A stretch of 64,000 bases of DNA from CAYFQB01 sp964345225 (GTDB taxonomy: Bacteria > Nitrospirota > Thermodesulfovibrionia > Thermodesulfovibrionales > UBA6898). Numbering within the stretch: the stretch's first letter is position 1; each line of letters opens with the position of its first letter. The stretch lies in assembly GCA_964345225.1 (NCBI GenBank), contig CAYFQB010000043.1, positions 1 through 64,000 on the forward strand, in the 5' to 3' direction. The position numbers and the translations under genes are program-made. The notes under the pieces were generated by a model. That model had not been told where the DNA came from. It searched no databases and saw nothing but the letters and a program-made list of their open reading frames with translations. Positions 51,201-61,196 of this stretch are shown piece after piece.

Positions 51201-52460
51201 ATGGCCGAAGTAGTCCCTTTTAAGGGAGTCCTTTATAACATACCTCGGATTTCAGAAATAACGGGAGATGAATTATTTGCTCCTCCTTATGATCTTATTA
51301 CGCCTGAATATCAGGATGAGCTGTACAATAAAAGTCCCTACAATATAGTAAGAATAGATTTTGGGAAAGAATTCCAGAACGATAACGGAAATGAGAACAA
51401 ATATACAAGGGCAAAGGCACATCTCGAGAAGTGGTTGAAGGAAAAAGTTCTGATAATCAGCGAACAGCCCTGCTTTTATGCCTATGAGATATCATACAAG
51501 ATAAGGGACGAAGACAAAAAGCTAAGAGGCTTCCTGGGACTTGTAAGACTCGAAGATCTTGGCAAGGGGAATATCTACCCACATGAATGTACGCACTCAA
51601 AACCGAAAAAAGACAGGCTCTCTCTTTTAAGAGTATGCGATGCAAATGTCAGCCCTATATTTTCACTTTATAATAGTCGGGAAAAAAAGGCTTCAGCAAT
51701 ACTCTCCGATATATGCAAAACTATACCTCGTATAGAAGCAAATGATATTAACGGTTCCATTCACAGGCTGTGGGTGATAAAAGAAACGGAACAAATTAAT
51801 TCTATAAGAAAAGAGCTTGAGGACAAGGCTATATACATAGCAGACGGGCACCACCGGTATGAGACTGCCTTGGATTATCAGAAAGAGATACTAGAAAAAG
51901 AGGGCTTGTCAAATAACATGAGACCGTGCGATCATGTCTTGATGTTCCTTGCAAATATGTCTGATGAAGGCCTGACGATCCTTCCCACTCACAGACTTGT
52001 AAAAAATATTCCCGGGGATTTTTTAAAACTCCTTTCAGCTTACTTTGAAGTAGAGAAGGTATCTGGCATTTCTAATGTAGCAGATACAATTGCGAACAGA
52101 AGAAATACTCTGGGTTTTTATAAAGGCGATGCTGATGGATGGTATGTCTTGCATTATAAGGATAAAGACCTTATGGATATACCACATGCACTTAGAATTC
52201 TGGAAGTTACTATTCTTCACGAGTTGATACTCAAAAAACTAATTCATGCTGATGATGTTGCTTATGAAATGGATATTGATAAGTCTATTCAGCTTGTAAA
52301 AGAAAAACAATTTGACGCAGTATTTTTCCTTAATCCTACGCGGGTTGAGGATGTTGAAAATGTTGCCCTTGCCTGTTTAAGAATGCCACCTAAATCAACA
52401 TTTTTTTACCCCAAGCTTTTAAGTGGTATAGTTTTAAATATCTTCAAAAATACTTTTTAA
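51201..52460 (+). CDS. DUF1015 family protein
   Basis: 419 aa. Typical DUF1015 order: VPFKGVLYN start, FAPPYDLITPEYQDELYNKSPYNIVRIDFG (in parts), GFLGLVRLE, YPHECTHSKPKKDRLSLLRVCDANVSPIFSLY (in parts), IADGHHRYETALDYQ, and DAVFFLNPTRVEDVENVA. The family is uncharacterised, sometimes annotated as SerB-cluster or a phosphatase/kinase-like HTH; no reaction is proposed here. It is just upstream of gap-pgk (11 bases), suggesting a shared transcript. Confidence 0.9.
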   Translation: MAEVVPFKGVLYNIPRISEITGDELFAPPYDLITPEYQDELYNKSPYNIVRIDFGKEFQNDNGNENKYTRAKAHLEKWLKEKVLIISEQPCFYAYEISYKIRDEDKKLRGFLGLVRLEDLGKGNIYPHECTHSKPKKDRLSLLRVCDANVSPIFSLYNSREKKASAILSDICKTIPRIEANDINGSIHRLWVIKETEQINSIRKELEDKAIYIADGHHRYETALDYQKEILEKEGLSNNMRPCDHVLMFLANMSDEGLTILPTHRLVKNIPGDFLKLLSAYFEVEKVSGISNVADTIANRRNTLGFYKGDADGWYVLHYKDKDLMDIPHALRILEVTILHELILKKLIHADDVAYEMDIDKSIQLVKEKQFDAVFFLNPTRVEDVENVALACLRMPPKSTFFYPKLLSGIVLNIFKNTF

Positions 52461-52471
52461 GGGAGGTTCTC

Positions 52472-53479
52472 ATGTCATTACGCGTAGCAATAAATGGTTT
52501 TGGCAGGATTGGGAGAAATTTTCTTAGATCGTGTAAAGGATATAAAGATTTTGAAATCGTTGCAATAAATGATCTTACAGATGCCCATACTCTTGCACAC
52601 CTGCTTAAATATGATTCTGTGCACGGAATTTTTGACTCAACCGTCCTGGCTACAGATGATGGTATCACTGTCGATGGGAAAAAGATAAAAATCTTTGCTA
52701 ATACAGATCCTGAGAAAATTCCATGGAGAGACCTCGAAGTTGATATAGTTATAGAATCAACAGGAATATTTACTGGCAGGGCATCTGCCTCAAAACATCT
52801 CGATGCCGGCGTTAAGTGGGTAATTATCTCAGCTCCTGCAAAAGAGCCGGATATCACCGTATGTATGGGAGTCAATGAGGAAACATTCGATATAACTAAA
52901 CATAAAATAATATCCAATGCCTCTTGTACCACCAACTGCCTTGCCCCTATTGCAAAAGTACTGCATAATGAATTCGGCATAATCAGAGGATTGATGACCA
53001 CAATACATTCTTATACGAATGACCAGAGGATCCTGGACCTCCCACACAAGGATTTAAGAAGGGCACGTGCCGCTACCCTTTCGATGATACCAACAACAAC
53101 CGGTGCTGCAAAGGCAGTCGGACTTGTTCTGCCTGAACTGAAAGGGAAACTTGACGGCATGGCAATAAGGGTGCCGACCCCTAATGTTTCAGTAGTAGAC
53201 CTTGTTGCAGAACTTAAAAAAGACACAAACACTGAGGAGGTAAACGCTGCACTTAAGAAAGCTTCGGAAGGTGCTCTGAAAGGTATCCTCCAGTATACAG
53301 AGGACCCGATTGTTTCTATTGATTGCAATGGCAATGACTACTCTTCTATTGTTGATGCTAAACTTACAAAGGTTATGGAAGGCAGAATGGTTAAAGTCCT
53401 TTCATGGTATGATAATGAATGGGGATATAGCTCTCGGCTCAGAGACCTGATAATTTATATTATCAAGAACAGAGGTTAA
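52472..53479 (+). CDS. gap: Glyceraldehyde-3-phosphate dehydrogenase, type I
   Basis: 335 aa. NAD-binding INGFGRIGRNFLR (residues 7-19), catalytic Cys in SNASCTTNCLAP (~150), then TTIHSYTNDQRILDLPHKDLRRARAA (in parts) and WYDNEWGYSSRL. Glycolysis/gluconeogenesis: G3P + NAD+ + Pi to 1,3-bisphosphoglycerate. A strong AAGGGAGG site precedes the start. pgk follows, giving the classic gap-pgk operon. Confidence 0.97.
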   Translation: MSLRVAINGFGRIGRNFLRSCKGYKDFEIVAINDLTDAHTLAHLLKYDSVHGIFDSTVLATDDGITVDGKKIKIFANTDPEKIPWRDLEVDIVIESTGIFTGRASASKHLDAGVKWVIISAPAKEPDITVCMGVNEETFDITKHKIISNASCTTNCLAPIAKVLHNEFGIIRGLMTTIHSYTNDQRILDLPHKDLRRARAATLSMIPTTTGAAKAVGLVLPELKGKLDGMAIRVPTPNVSVVDLVAELKKDTNTEEVNAALKKASEGALKGILQYTEDPIVSIDCNGNDYSSIVDAKLTKVMEGRMVKVLSWYDNEWGYSSRLRDLIIYIIKNRG

Positions 53480-53512
53480 TTATCGATGATAGTTAAAAAT
53501 GAGTCAAATACA

Positions 53513-54730
53513 ATGCCAATTAAAGATATTCTTAACAAGCTTTCAATCGAAGAACTGGACATTAAAGGGAAGCGAGTTTTTATAAGGGCTGACTTTAATG
53601 TTCCAATCGATGATAATCTCAGGATAACAGATGACCGGAGAATACGTTCTACACTTCCGACAATTAATTACGCTATTGATGAGGGAGCTAAAATCATACT
53701 TTCCTCGCATCTTGGAAGGCCCAAGGGTAAAGCTGATCCGAGATTCAGCCTGGCCCCTGTTGCAAAAAGGCTTCAGAGGCTTCTCAACAAAGAAGTTATT
53801 TTTGCACATGACTGCATAGGTCCACATGTTGAAAGCACTGTTTCAAAAATGAAAAATGGCGATGTCATCCTTCTTGAAAACCTGCGGTACCATTTGGGAG
53901 AGGAAAAAAATGATGAGAGTTTTGCCAAAAGCCTGGCAAAACTCTCAGACTTTTATATAAACGATGCGTTCGGCGCAGCTCACAGGGCACATGCATCCAT
54001 CGTAGGCATCCCGAAATATTTAACCTCAGCAGCAGGTTTTCTGATGAAGAAGGAAATAGAATATCTAAAGGGCATTGTAAATAATCCTATAAGACCTTTT
54101 GTATCAATCCTTGGCGGTGCTAAAGTCTCGGGAAAGATTGGAGTACTTGAACATCTTGAGACAAAAGTTGACAAGGTTTTAATAGGCGGCGGCATGGCGT
54201 TCACTTTTATCAAGGCAATGGGATATGAGGTCGGAGATTCATTAGTAGAAAGTGATATGCTTGAGACTGCACAGAGGATCAGGAAAAAATTAAAAAACGC
54301 CGGCATAAAATTCTACCTGCCTGTGGATTGTGTCATTGCTCAGACTCTTGAGCCAGGCGCCGAGACAAAAATAGTTCCTACTTTAGAGATACCTAAAGGC
54401 TGGAGGGCCCTTGATATCGGACCCGCTACGGTTAAACTTTTTTCAGAGGCACTCGCAAATGCAAAAACAATACTGTGGAACGGGCCTATGGGGGTATTTG
54501 AGATCGATGCATTCTCAAGAGGAACGTTTGCAATTGCCCATTCAGTTGCTGATGCGTATGCACTGACAATTGTCGGTGGCGGAGATACTGACCTCGCAGC
54601 ACACAGGGCTGGCGTGTCAGATGCGCTTTCATTTATCTCCACTGGCGGAGGTGCAGCACTTCAGCTTCTGGAGGGGAATGAATTGCCAGGAATAGCAGCA
54701 CTAACAGATAAAAAAACAGAGAGTATATAA
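53513..54730 (+). CDS. pgk: Phosphoglycerate kinase
   Basis: 405 aa from ATG 53513; an ATG nine codons upstream (53486) would give 414. Start context LDIKGKRVFIRADFNVPIDD, substrate loops SSHLGRPKG and LLENLRYHLGEE, FGAAHRAHAS, and the C-terminal nucleotide motif IVGGGDTDLAA with FISTGGGAALQLLEG. Transfers phosphate from 1,3-bisphosphoglycerate to ADP. It ends 5 bases from the convergent speD stop. Confidence 0.96.
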   Translation: MPIKDILNKLSIEELDIKGKRVFIRADFNVPIDDNLRITDDRRIRSTLPTINYAIDEGAKIILSSHLGRPKGKADPRFSLAPVAKRLQRLLNKEVIFAHDCIGPHVESTVSKMKNGDVILLENLRYHLGEEKNDESFAKSLAKLSDFYINDAFGAAHRAHASIVGIPKYLTSAAGFLMKKEIEYLKGIVNNPIRPFVSILGGAKVSGKIGVLEHLETKVDKVLIGGGMAFTFIKAMGYEVGDSLVESDMLETAQRIRKKLKNAGIKFYLPVDCVIAQTLEPGAETKIVPTLEIPKGWRALDIGPATVKLFSEALANAKTILWNGPMGVFEIDAFSRGTFAIAHSVADAYALTIVGGGDTDLAAHRAGVSDALSFISTGGGAALQLLEGNELPGIAALTDKKTESI

Positions 54731-54735
54731 TAAAT

Positions 54736-55140
54736 TCACGCCAGCTTGAGCATAGAATCAGAGAACTTATACGGTAGTTTCTCGTTAGCGTGAGAAAGTA
54801 TACCTCTTTTAATTTCTACAACAGAAGGGTTTTTGCATTCGAATTGTTCTATCAAAAATGATACCGCAACTTCCGGTTTTATTACATCTCCACACGTAAA
54901 GATATCTACAGCTGCATAAGAATACTCTGGCCATGTATGGATAGATAAATGTGATTCTGCGATAACTACCATGCCGCTTACACCAAAAGGATTAAATTCG
55001 TGGAAGGATATATCTACAATTGTTGCCTTGGCTTCTTTTGCCGCAGCAACCATGACATCTTTGACCCTGTTAAGGTCCTTCAGAATCTCGGAATTACAAT
55101 CCCTCAATTCCACCAATAAATGATTACCTAAAGCATACAA
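54736..55140 (-). CDS. speD: S-adenosylmethionine decarboxylase proenzyme
   Basis: 134 aa. Pyruvoyl enzyme making decarboxylated SAM for spermidine synthesis. Self-cleavage at Glu62-Ser63 in AESHLSIHTWPEYSYAAVDIFTCG gives the pyruvoyl group; the DCNSEIL N-terminal region and Cys in FTCGD fit the bacterial class 1b family. speE is not in the window. It is followed by a 179-base AT-rich gap to hisG, itself on the same strand. Confidence 0.95.
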   Translation of the reverse strand: MYALGNHLLVELRDCNSEILKDLNRVKDVMVAAAKEAKATIVDISFHEFNPFGVSGMVVIAESHLSIHTWPEYSYAAVDIFTCGDVIKPEVAVSFLIEQFECKNPSVVEIKRGILSHANEKLPYKFSDSMLKLA

Positions 55141-55319
55141 TCCTCTACCCCCCTTCTGTATTAAAATAATTTAGAGATTATATACTCTCTTAAGCTAAAA
55201 ATCTTACAGCAAAAATAATATGCTTGTCAAGAAAAAATGCCCCGCTTTATTATATTTTTTCCAAAAAGATAAAAAAATTTTAAATACCACCTTTTGCAAA
55301 TAAAAAAAAATATAAACCG

Positions 55320-56204
55320 CTAGGGTATAACTTTATTCAACTGATATTCCACAATTCCTGATGCACCTGCTTTTTTCAGCTTTGGAATAAGGTCACATAT
55401 AATCTTTTCATCAATTACTACATCAAGGTCATACCATCCTTCATCAGAGAGTACGGATATAGTTGGTGAATGCATTGCAGGCAAAAGGCTTATAACACGC
55501 TTCAGATCTTTTCTAGGGACATTCATCTTAAGCCCAACCTTATCTTCAGCAGCAAGGGCGCCCCTTAAGAGCATGACTATGTTTTCTATCTTCTGCCTTT
55601 TCCATTTATCTTTCCAGGCCTTTTTGTTTGCTATGAATCTTGTGCTAGATTCGAGTATTATCTCAACTATCCTGAGATTATTGGCTCTTAATGAAGTCCC
55701 TGTTTCAGTAAGCTCCACTATAGCATCTGCAAGATAAGGTGGCTTAACCTCTGTAGCACCCCACGAAAAGTCTATTTCGGCCTTGATATTCTTTGATTTA
55801 AGATATCTCTTAGTAAATCCTACAAGCTCTGTCGCTATTCTTTTGCCGTTCAGGTCTTTTATAGTTTTAATTTTTGAGTCATTTGGTACAGCGATTACCC
55901 ATTTAACAGGTCTAAGCCCTTCCTTCGCATAATTTAATTCAGCAACTTCTCGAACATCTGCCCCCTGCTCCATTATCCAGTCATAGCCGGTAAGTCCACA
56001 GTCAAGAATACCGTTCTCTACATATCTTGCCATTTCCTGTGCCCTTATTAACATGGATTCTATCTCGCTGTTATCAAATAAAGGATAATATGAACGGCTT
56101 GAAACAGTAATTTTATAACCTGCTTTTCTAAAAAGTTTAATGGTAGATTCCTGTAGGCTTCCTTTTGGAAGTCCGAGTTTGATAATCTTTCTTTTAGATT
56201 TCAT
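55320..56204 (-). CDS. hisG: ATP phosphoribosyltransferase, long form HisG
   Basis: 294 aa. First step of histidine synthesis (ATP + PRPP). GLPKGSLQESTIKLF start, LDCGLTGYDWIMEQGADV, IATELVGFTKRYL (PRPP loop region) and LADAIVELTETGTSLRANNL. The C-terminal ~75-residue HisG_C regulatory domain is present (MNVPRKDLKRVISLLPAMHSPTIS, in parts), so it should be histidine-inhibited without HisZ. It lies 50 bases after hisD on the same strand. Confidence 0.96.
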   Translation of the reverse strand: MKSKRKIIKLGLPKGSLQESTIKLFRKAGYKITVSSRSYYPLFDNSEIESMLIRAQEMARYVENGILDCGLTGYDWIMEQGADVREVAELNYAKEGLRPVKWVIAVPNDSKIKTIKDLNGKRIATELVGFTKRYLKSKNIKAEIDFSWGATEVKPPYLADAIVELTETGTSLRANNLRIVEIILESSTRFIANKKAWKDKWKRQKIENIVMLLRGALAAEDKVGLKMNVPRKDLKRVISLLPAMHSPTISVLSDEGWYDLDVVIDEKIICDLIPKLKKAGASGIVEYQLNKVIP

Positions 56205-56254
56205 TTAATTTTCCTTCTCTAATTATTTATTATTATCTTTTGTTGTTTATTTAA

Positions 56255-57544
56255 TTAAGTTTTCAGAGTCTTCCGCCTGCGCACCCTTATAGTGTTTGCA
56301 TGCGCTTGTAATCCTTCAATGTCTGCAATCGTCTCAACAACCTTTGATATCCTCATAAATCCTTTCTTCGTAAAGCCCAAGAGGCTTGAACGTTTCTGGA
56401 AGTCATAAACACCAAGAGGCGAAAAGAATCTTGCAGTACCTCCTGTGGGCAGGGTATGGTTTGGACCTGCAGAATAGTCTCCGAGAGATTCAGGTGACCA
56501 CGGCCCTAGGAATATGGCACCAGCGTTTTCTATTAATTGAAGAATATCTATTGGTTTTTCAGTCATTATTTCGAGATGTTCAGGTGCTATATGATTGGAA
56601 AACTTGATAGCATCATCTAAATTTCTTGTTACTATTATAGCTCCGTAATTATCAATAGAGGACTTTGCAATCTTTTTTCTCCTGAGCCTTGACAGCTGTA
56701 TTTTGACTTCTCTGGATACATTATTAGCAAGGTCATTAGAATTTGTAATAAGAATAGCCGAGGCGAGTTCGTCGTGTTCTGCCTGGCTTAAAAGGTCTGC
56801 AGCTACAAATGATGCATCTGCAGAGTTATCAGCAATTATAAGTATCTCGGTCGGCCCAGCAATCATGTCAATATCAACTGCACCGAAAACCATTTTTTTT
56901 GCTACAGCTACAAAAATATTGCCCGGACCTACAATCTTATCAACTTTTTTAATACTCTTTGTTCCATATGCCATTGCACCGATAGCCTGGGCACCACCTA
57001 TTTTATATACCTCCCTGACATCAAGCATTTTTATAGCAGACATTACATAAGGATTTATCTGTCCTCCCGGTGCTGGTACACACACTACTATCTCTTTAAC
57101 GCCTGCAACCTGTGCAGGAATAACATTCATCAATACTGTTGAAGGATATGCAGCCTTTCCACCGGGAATATAAACACCAACTCTTTTAAGTGGCCTTATA
57201 ATCTGCCCTAGTATCGCCTCTCTTTCAGCAAAAGACCAGGATTTTTCGGTTTGCATCTCATGAAATTTTCTTATTCTCTTTACTGAAAGCTCAAGTGCCT
57301 TTACTACTTTTGGATCTGCTTTATTCGAAAATCTGGTTATCTCAGAAGAGCTTAACTTTAGCTTTACGGCTTTTTTATAATCGTATTTACGAGTATATTT
57401 CAGTATAGCTCTGTCTCCATTTTCTTTAACATCTTTCAGGATTCCCCTGACCGTATGTTTTACAGAGTGTTCATTCTCTGAATTACGTAATAACATACTC
57501 TTTAAGAATTCAGATATCTCGTTATTCTTTCTTATTATTTTCAT
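56255..57544 (-). CDS. hisD: Histidinol dehydrogenase HisD
   Basis: 429 aa. Zinc enzyme oxidising histidinol to histidine in two NAD-dependent steps. Signatures: GVYIPGGKAAYPSTVLMNVIPA (in parts), IDMIAGPTEILIIAD, ADLLSQAEHDELASAIL, IAPEHLEI and AGPNHTLPTGGTARFFSPLGVYDF (in parts). It is first in hisD-hisG. The start faces a divergent sensor gene across 107 bases, which must hold both promoters. Confidence 0.97.
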   Translation of the reverse strand: MKIIRKNNEISEFLKSMLLRNSENEHSVKHTVRGILKDVKENGDRAILKYTRKYDYKKAVKLKLSSSEITRFSNKADPKVVKALELSVKRIRKFHEMQTEKSWSFAEREAILGQIIRPLKRVGVYIPGGKAAYPSTVLMNVIPAQVAGVKEIVVCVPAPGGQINPYVMSAIKMLDVREVYKIGGAQAIGAMAYGTKSIKKVDKIVGPGNIFVAVAKKMVFGAVDIDMIAGPTEILIIADNSADASFVAADLLSQAEHDELASAILITNSNDLANNVSREVKIQLSRLRRKKIAKSSIDNYGAIIVTRNLDDAIKFSNHIAPEHLEIMTEKPIDILQLIENAGAIFLGPWSPESLGDYSAGPNHTLPTGGTARFFSPLGVYDFQKRSSLLGFTKKGFMRISKVVETIADIEGLQAHANTIRVRRRKTLKT

Positions 57545-57651
57545 TTGGTTTAATTCTATCGATTTATAGTTTAATTATTCAAGTTTTTTTAGGAAGTAGC
57601 CTTGCAAGCAACTTATTTGACATCTTCTTTATTCTTAAGTAAAGTTTTAAT

Positions 57652-58965
57652 ATGGCTAGCAAGAGCCGGAAAGAAAGGCCTTCCATTATTGAGGAGATAA
57701 AGAAAAAAAACCGGCTTTTTACCGCGATTATAATCTTTGTAATTGCAACTCTCTTTGCAGTAATTATAAGATATTTGTTCCATCCTGTTTCTTCATACCT
57801 TGCTTTTCTGCCTGAGATCTCGGTCACTTTAATAATAGGTATAGTCTTTATCCTTACCTTGATAGGTCTGAATATCTCAATTATGCTATCAAAACAGACA
57901 GTGCGCATCATAGAGGATTACAGCAACAGGTTTGAGAAGATACTTAATATAACAAGGGATCTAACGGAAGAGCTTTACGGAGATATTCTCCTTGATAAGA
58001 TAATGGATTATGCAATGACCATAACAAAATCTGAGGCAGGATCGATTTTATTGCTCGACAGCGAAAACAAACTGACATTTAAGATTGTAAGGGGAGAAAA
58101 GACATCAAAGCTCTTAGGAACTTCGATAGAAAAAGGAAAGGGCATTGCTGGCTGGGTAGCGGAAAAAGGTATTCCTGTTCGTATATCAGACGCTTCCAAC
58201 GACACAAGATTCAACAGTCACATTGATGCAATGACAGGTCTTAAGACAGAATCAGTTCTCTGCGTGCCTTTAAAAACAGAATCCGAAATTGTTGGCGTTC
58301 TGGAACTTCTGAACAAAAAAGGCGGTTATTCCTACAGGAAAAGAGACGAAGAGATTATTATTTATCTGGCAGACCAGGCTGCAATTTCAATAATAAAAAC
58401 AAAATTTTATGAGGATCAGAAGAATTTTGAGATTCATATTACAGAAATGCTGCTTGAAGCCACAGATTTCCAAATTCCTGAAAAAAGCGGCCATGCGAAA
58501 AGGGTTGCAAGATACAGCAATATAATTGCAAATGCCCTTAATATGTCAGACAAGGAAAAGAAAAAGCTTTACTTTGCCTGCCTTCTTCACGATATTGGCT
58601 TTTTAAAGATCCAATCTGATGAAGCGTTCAAGAAAGAAGAGTACATGAGACACCCGGTTCTCGGATATGAAATGATTAAGCCTATTAACTTCTATGCCGA
58701 TATAGCCCCCATTATTCTGCACCACCACGAAAGATATGACGGTTATGGATACCCTTCAAAATTGAAAGGTGAGGATATCCCTCTGGAGGCTAGGATAATT
58801 GCAATTGCTGATGCCTTTGATACAATGACAAACAATACGTCATACAAAATTCCGATGAACTTCGAACTTGCAAAAACTGAACTGCAACGTCATTCAGGCA
58901 GTCAGTTTGATCCTAATCTGGTAGAGTTATTTGCTAACAATATTACGCCTGAACACATTCAATAG
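57652..58965 (+). CDS. Membrane GAF-HD-GYP cyclic-di-GMP phosphodiesterase
   Basis: 437 aa. Basic N-terminus, two membrane helices (~22-44 and ~52-75), a short coiled linker, and a GAF domain (~100-245: AGSILLLDSENKLTFKIVRGE, KGIAGWVAEKGIPVRISDASND, VLCVPLKTESEIVGVLELLNK). An HD-GYP domain follows (~265-437) with GHAKRVARYS, LLHDIGFLK, HHHERYDGYGYP and IADAFDTMTNN. All HD-GYP residues are intact, so c-di-GMP hydrolysis is expected. It is monocistronic and followed by a repeat block. Confidence 0.92.
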   Translation: MASKSRKERPSIIEEIKKKNRLFTAIIIFVIATLFAVIIRYLFHPVSSYLAFLPEISVTLIIGIVFILTLIGLNISIMLSKQTVRIIEDYSNRFEKILNITRDLTEELYGDILLDKIMDYAMTITKSEAGSILLLDSENKLTFKIVRGEKTSKLLGTSIEKGKGIAGWVAEKGIPVRISDASNDTRFNSHIDAMTGLKTESVLCVPLKTESEIVGVLELLNKKGGYSYRKRDEEIIIYLADQAAISIIKTKFYEDQKNFEIHITEMLLEATDFQIPEKSGHAKRVARYSNIIANALNMSDKEKKKLYFACLLHDIGFLKIQSDEAFKKEEYMRHPVLGYEMIKPINFYADIAPIILHHHERYDGYGYPSKLKGEDIPLEARIIAIADAFDTMTNNTSYKIPMNFELAKTELQRHSGSQFDPNLVELFANNITPEHIQ

Positions 58966-58984
58966 AGGACAAAACATCTACAAA

Positions 58985-59180
58985 AGGCAGGCCGCAGAGT
59001 GCATAGCGCAATAGGTTACGTCATACGGTAACGACGCCCGTTTACTCTTCGCATGGCGCATGGCGTTCTTTTTATTCCTTACTCTTTGTCCATTGCTTTT
59101 TTCGCCCTGCTCCCTGCCCCATGCTCGTTGCGTTTCAGTGCTTACCCCTTACTCCTTACTCCTTACTTTTTTGTGACTAA
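58985..59180. repeat. Dispersed-repeat block with inverted copy of 37858-38001
   Basis: 59014-59143 reads as the reverse complement of 37858-38001 apart from one ~15-base indel and scattered substitutions. After it come TTACCCCTTACTCCTTACTCC heptamers (about 59142-59170). The gap 58966-59253 has no gene. Confidence 0.85.
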
Positions 59181-59253
59181 AAGGAACGGGTAAAAGAATT
59201 TATTAGTAACTATTTGGAGATGGATCATATATACTTATTGCTGGTTAATATCC

Positions 59254-60333
59254 TTATGGTGTTATCTTGCAGATTAATTCTTTCTCGAAAATCTCTTTAA
59301 TCCTTGTTTTATCATTATCTATCTTATAGATATCAAGTGCCTTCGATGCCAGTTCATCTGCTTTCTTATAACCGGCCTTTCTCGCATCATCAATAATTGT
59401 CCAGTCCTCTGTCTGTGTAAACCTCTGAAAGGCACCCAGTATTTCAGGAAAAATTAACTTCCTGAACCCGCCGAGAAATGAGATGTAGAATCCCAGCGAG
59501 CCTTTTCTTTCTTTCTCTATTATCTGAACGAGCATGCCTTTTTCAGAAGTATCAGAAAGGATATCTTTTATTCCACGAATAAAAAATTCCAACCTCCTGT
59601 TCTGTATGTCAATAAGCATTTCCTTCCACTCATCTCCGAGTCTTTTGCCTTCAAACGCCTCTCCTATTTCATGATATATATATGTCTCCAGCTCTTTTTC
59701 AGTAATTTTCTGGATTTTATTATAGACATCTTCTGATGTCTGATCTTCAGAATATACACTGTAATTAGAGAATGCATATGAAAGTGCACCACCGTTCTTT
59801 TTACATCCCATTTCTTCAAACTTATCCCATAACATTACTGATAAGACATCCTTTCTGGCATATATTGTGGAGTCCTGAAGCATTGCCGGATAAGCAGATA
59901 AATCCCGTGCCAATTCTCTACCCGAGATATAAATCTCATACTCATCTATGACCTCGTCAGAAACAAGTTCTGCGAGGAAAAAGGTAGGCTTCATATAGGC
60001 ACCATAGCCTGCACCATATATAATGCCTTCTTTTTTCACTACCGCATTTATCTTCTCGACCTCAAATGGGCCAAACTTATGACCGCCAATAACAATAATA
60101 TCAAAGTCTTTATTTTCAAGCCTCTCCCACAGGTCTTCCTTCTCAGAGATCCATTCTACAAGGTCTTTCTGTGATATCCTTTCCCAGGGATTTAAACCAT
60201 TTTCACTACGAAACAGCTCCCTGAGTCTCAATAAGAGACCGCATACAGTATATGTGCCCCAGCTTTTTGCATCAGACAGATCGCAGTTTGCCTTGACCTG
60301 AGAAATTAACCTGCCAACATTAATATTTGACAT
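59254..60333 (-). CDS. Uncharacterised ~360-aa protein (possibly the Sfum_1244-type family)
   Basis: 359 aa, soluble, acidic. NVGRLISQVKANCDLSDAKSWGTYTVCGLLLRLRELF opens the protein (in parts), followed by NPWERI, IVIGGHKFGPFEVEKIN, IYGAGYGAYMKPTFFLAEL, YISGRELARDLSAYPAML and a helical C-terminal half (YIYHEIGEAFEGKRLGDEWKEML, in parts). I recall an uncharacterised family of this size and layout in Deltaproteobacteria and Nitrospirota but cannot confirm it here; no function is inferred. It is divergent from truA. Confidence 0.75.
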   Translation of the reverse strand: MSNINVGRLISQVKANCDLSDAKSWGTYTVCGLLLRLRELFRSENGLNPWERISQKDLVEWISEKEDLWERLENKDFDIIVIGGHKFGPFEVEKINAVVKKEGIIYGAGYGAYMKPTFFLAELVSDEVIDEYEIYISGRELARDLSAYPAMLQDSTIYARKDVLSVMLWDKFEEMGCKKNGGALSYAFSNYSVYSEDQTSEDVYNKIQKITEKELETYIYHEIGEAFEGKRLGDEWKEMLIDIQNRRLEFFIRGIKDILSDTSEKGMLVQIIEKERKGSLGFYISFLGGFRKLIFPEILGAFQRFTQTEDWTIIDDARKAGYKKADELASKALDIYKIDNDKTRIKEIFEKELICKITP

Positions 60334-60404
60334 CTTCTCCCTTTTTCTTACATTTTATCAAAAGACTGCTTTTCTTGACTAAGAAAATTGATGAAGCTCC
60401 ATAT

Positions 60405-61175
60405 ATGATTAGATATATAAAATTAATGATAGAGTACGATGGTACCAGCTACAATGGTTGGCAGTCACAAAAGTATGGCAGCACAATACAGGACAATATA
60501 AGGGAAAAGATAGCTGGTATTACAGGGGAGGATGTCATACTTACAGGTGCGGGTAGAACCGATGCCGGCGTTCATGCATTGGGTCAGGTAGCAGTTTTTT
60601 CAACACAATCAAAACTGACTGCCGATACTATAATGAGGGCACTAAATGCAAAATTGCCAAGAGATATCAGGATTCTGTATTCCGAAGAAACAGACAGCAA
60701 GTTCAATCCAAGATACAGGGCTAAAAGAAAAATCTATTTTTACATTATTTCAATGAACAGAAATCTTTCGGCATTCCTCTACAGGTATGTATGGGACATA
60801 AAAACACGGCTAGATATCGACAGCATGAAGGAGGCTGCCAGTATTATTCTGGGAGAACATGACTTTTCATCCTTCAAGGGTTCAGGCTGCAATTCGAAAA
60901 ATGCAGTAAGAAAAATTCATCTCCTGGATATCTCCAGGCTTGAGGAAATAATCTTTATGACAGCAAAGATTAAAGGAGATTTTATCAAGATTCGAATTGA
61001 GGCAAATGCCTTTCTAAGACATATGGCGAGGAATATAGTTGGAACTCTCGTTGAGGTAGGAAGAGGGAAAATACCGCCCGAAAGAATAAAGCATATTATA
61101 GAATCCCGTGACAGAAGGTTAGCGGGTCCCACTGCTCCTGCAAGCGGACTCTTTCTTGAAAAGATTATATTTTAA
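60405..61175 (+). CDS. truA: tRNA pseudouridine(38-40) synthase TruA
   Basis: 256 aa from ATG 60405 (MIRYIKLMIEYDGTSYNGWQ, the family's normal start); an upstream in-frame ATG at 60327 would add 26 atypical residues. Catalytic Asp in GAGRTDAGVHALGQVA (~58). DFSSFKGSGC and FLRHMARNIVGTLVEVGRG motifs are present. Isomerises U38-40 in the tRNA anticodon arm. Convergent with the HD hydrolase gene 21 bases away. Confidence 0.95.
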   Translation: MIRYIKLMIEYDGTSYNGWQSQKYGSTIQDNIREKIAGITGEDVILTGAGRTDAGVHALGQVAVFSTQSKLTADTIMRALNAKLPRDIRILYSEETDSKFNPRYRAKRKIYFYIISMNRNLSAFLYRYVWDIKTRLDIDSMKEAASIILGEHDFSSFKGSGCNSKNAVRKIHLLDISRLEEIIFMTAKIKGDFIKIRIEANAFLRHMARNIVGTLVEVGRGKIPPERIKHIIESRDRRLAGPTAPASGLFLEKIIF

Positions 61176-61196
61176 ATTACCACAATTTTTATTTTA

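Noticed and set aside
57579..57911. 110-codon minus-strand frame opposite the GAF-HD-GYP start
   Set aside because: Antisense shadow of a well-supported gene, with no independent coding signal.
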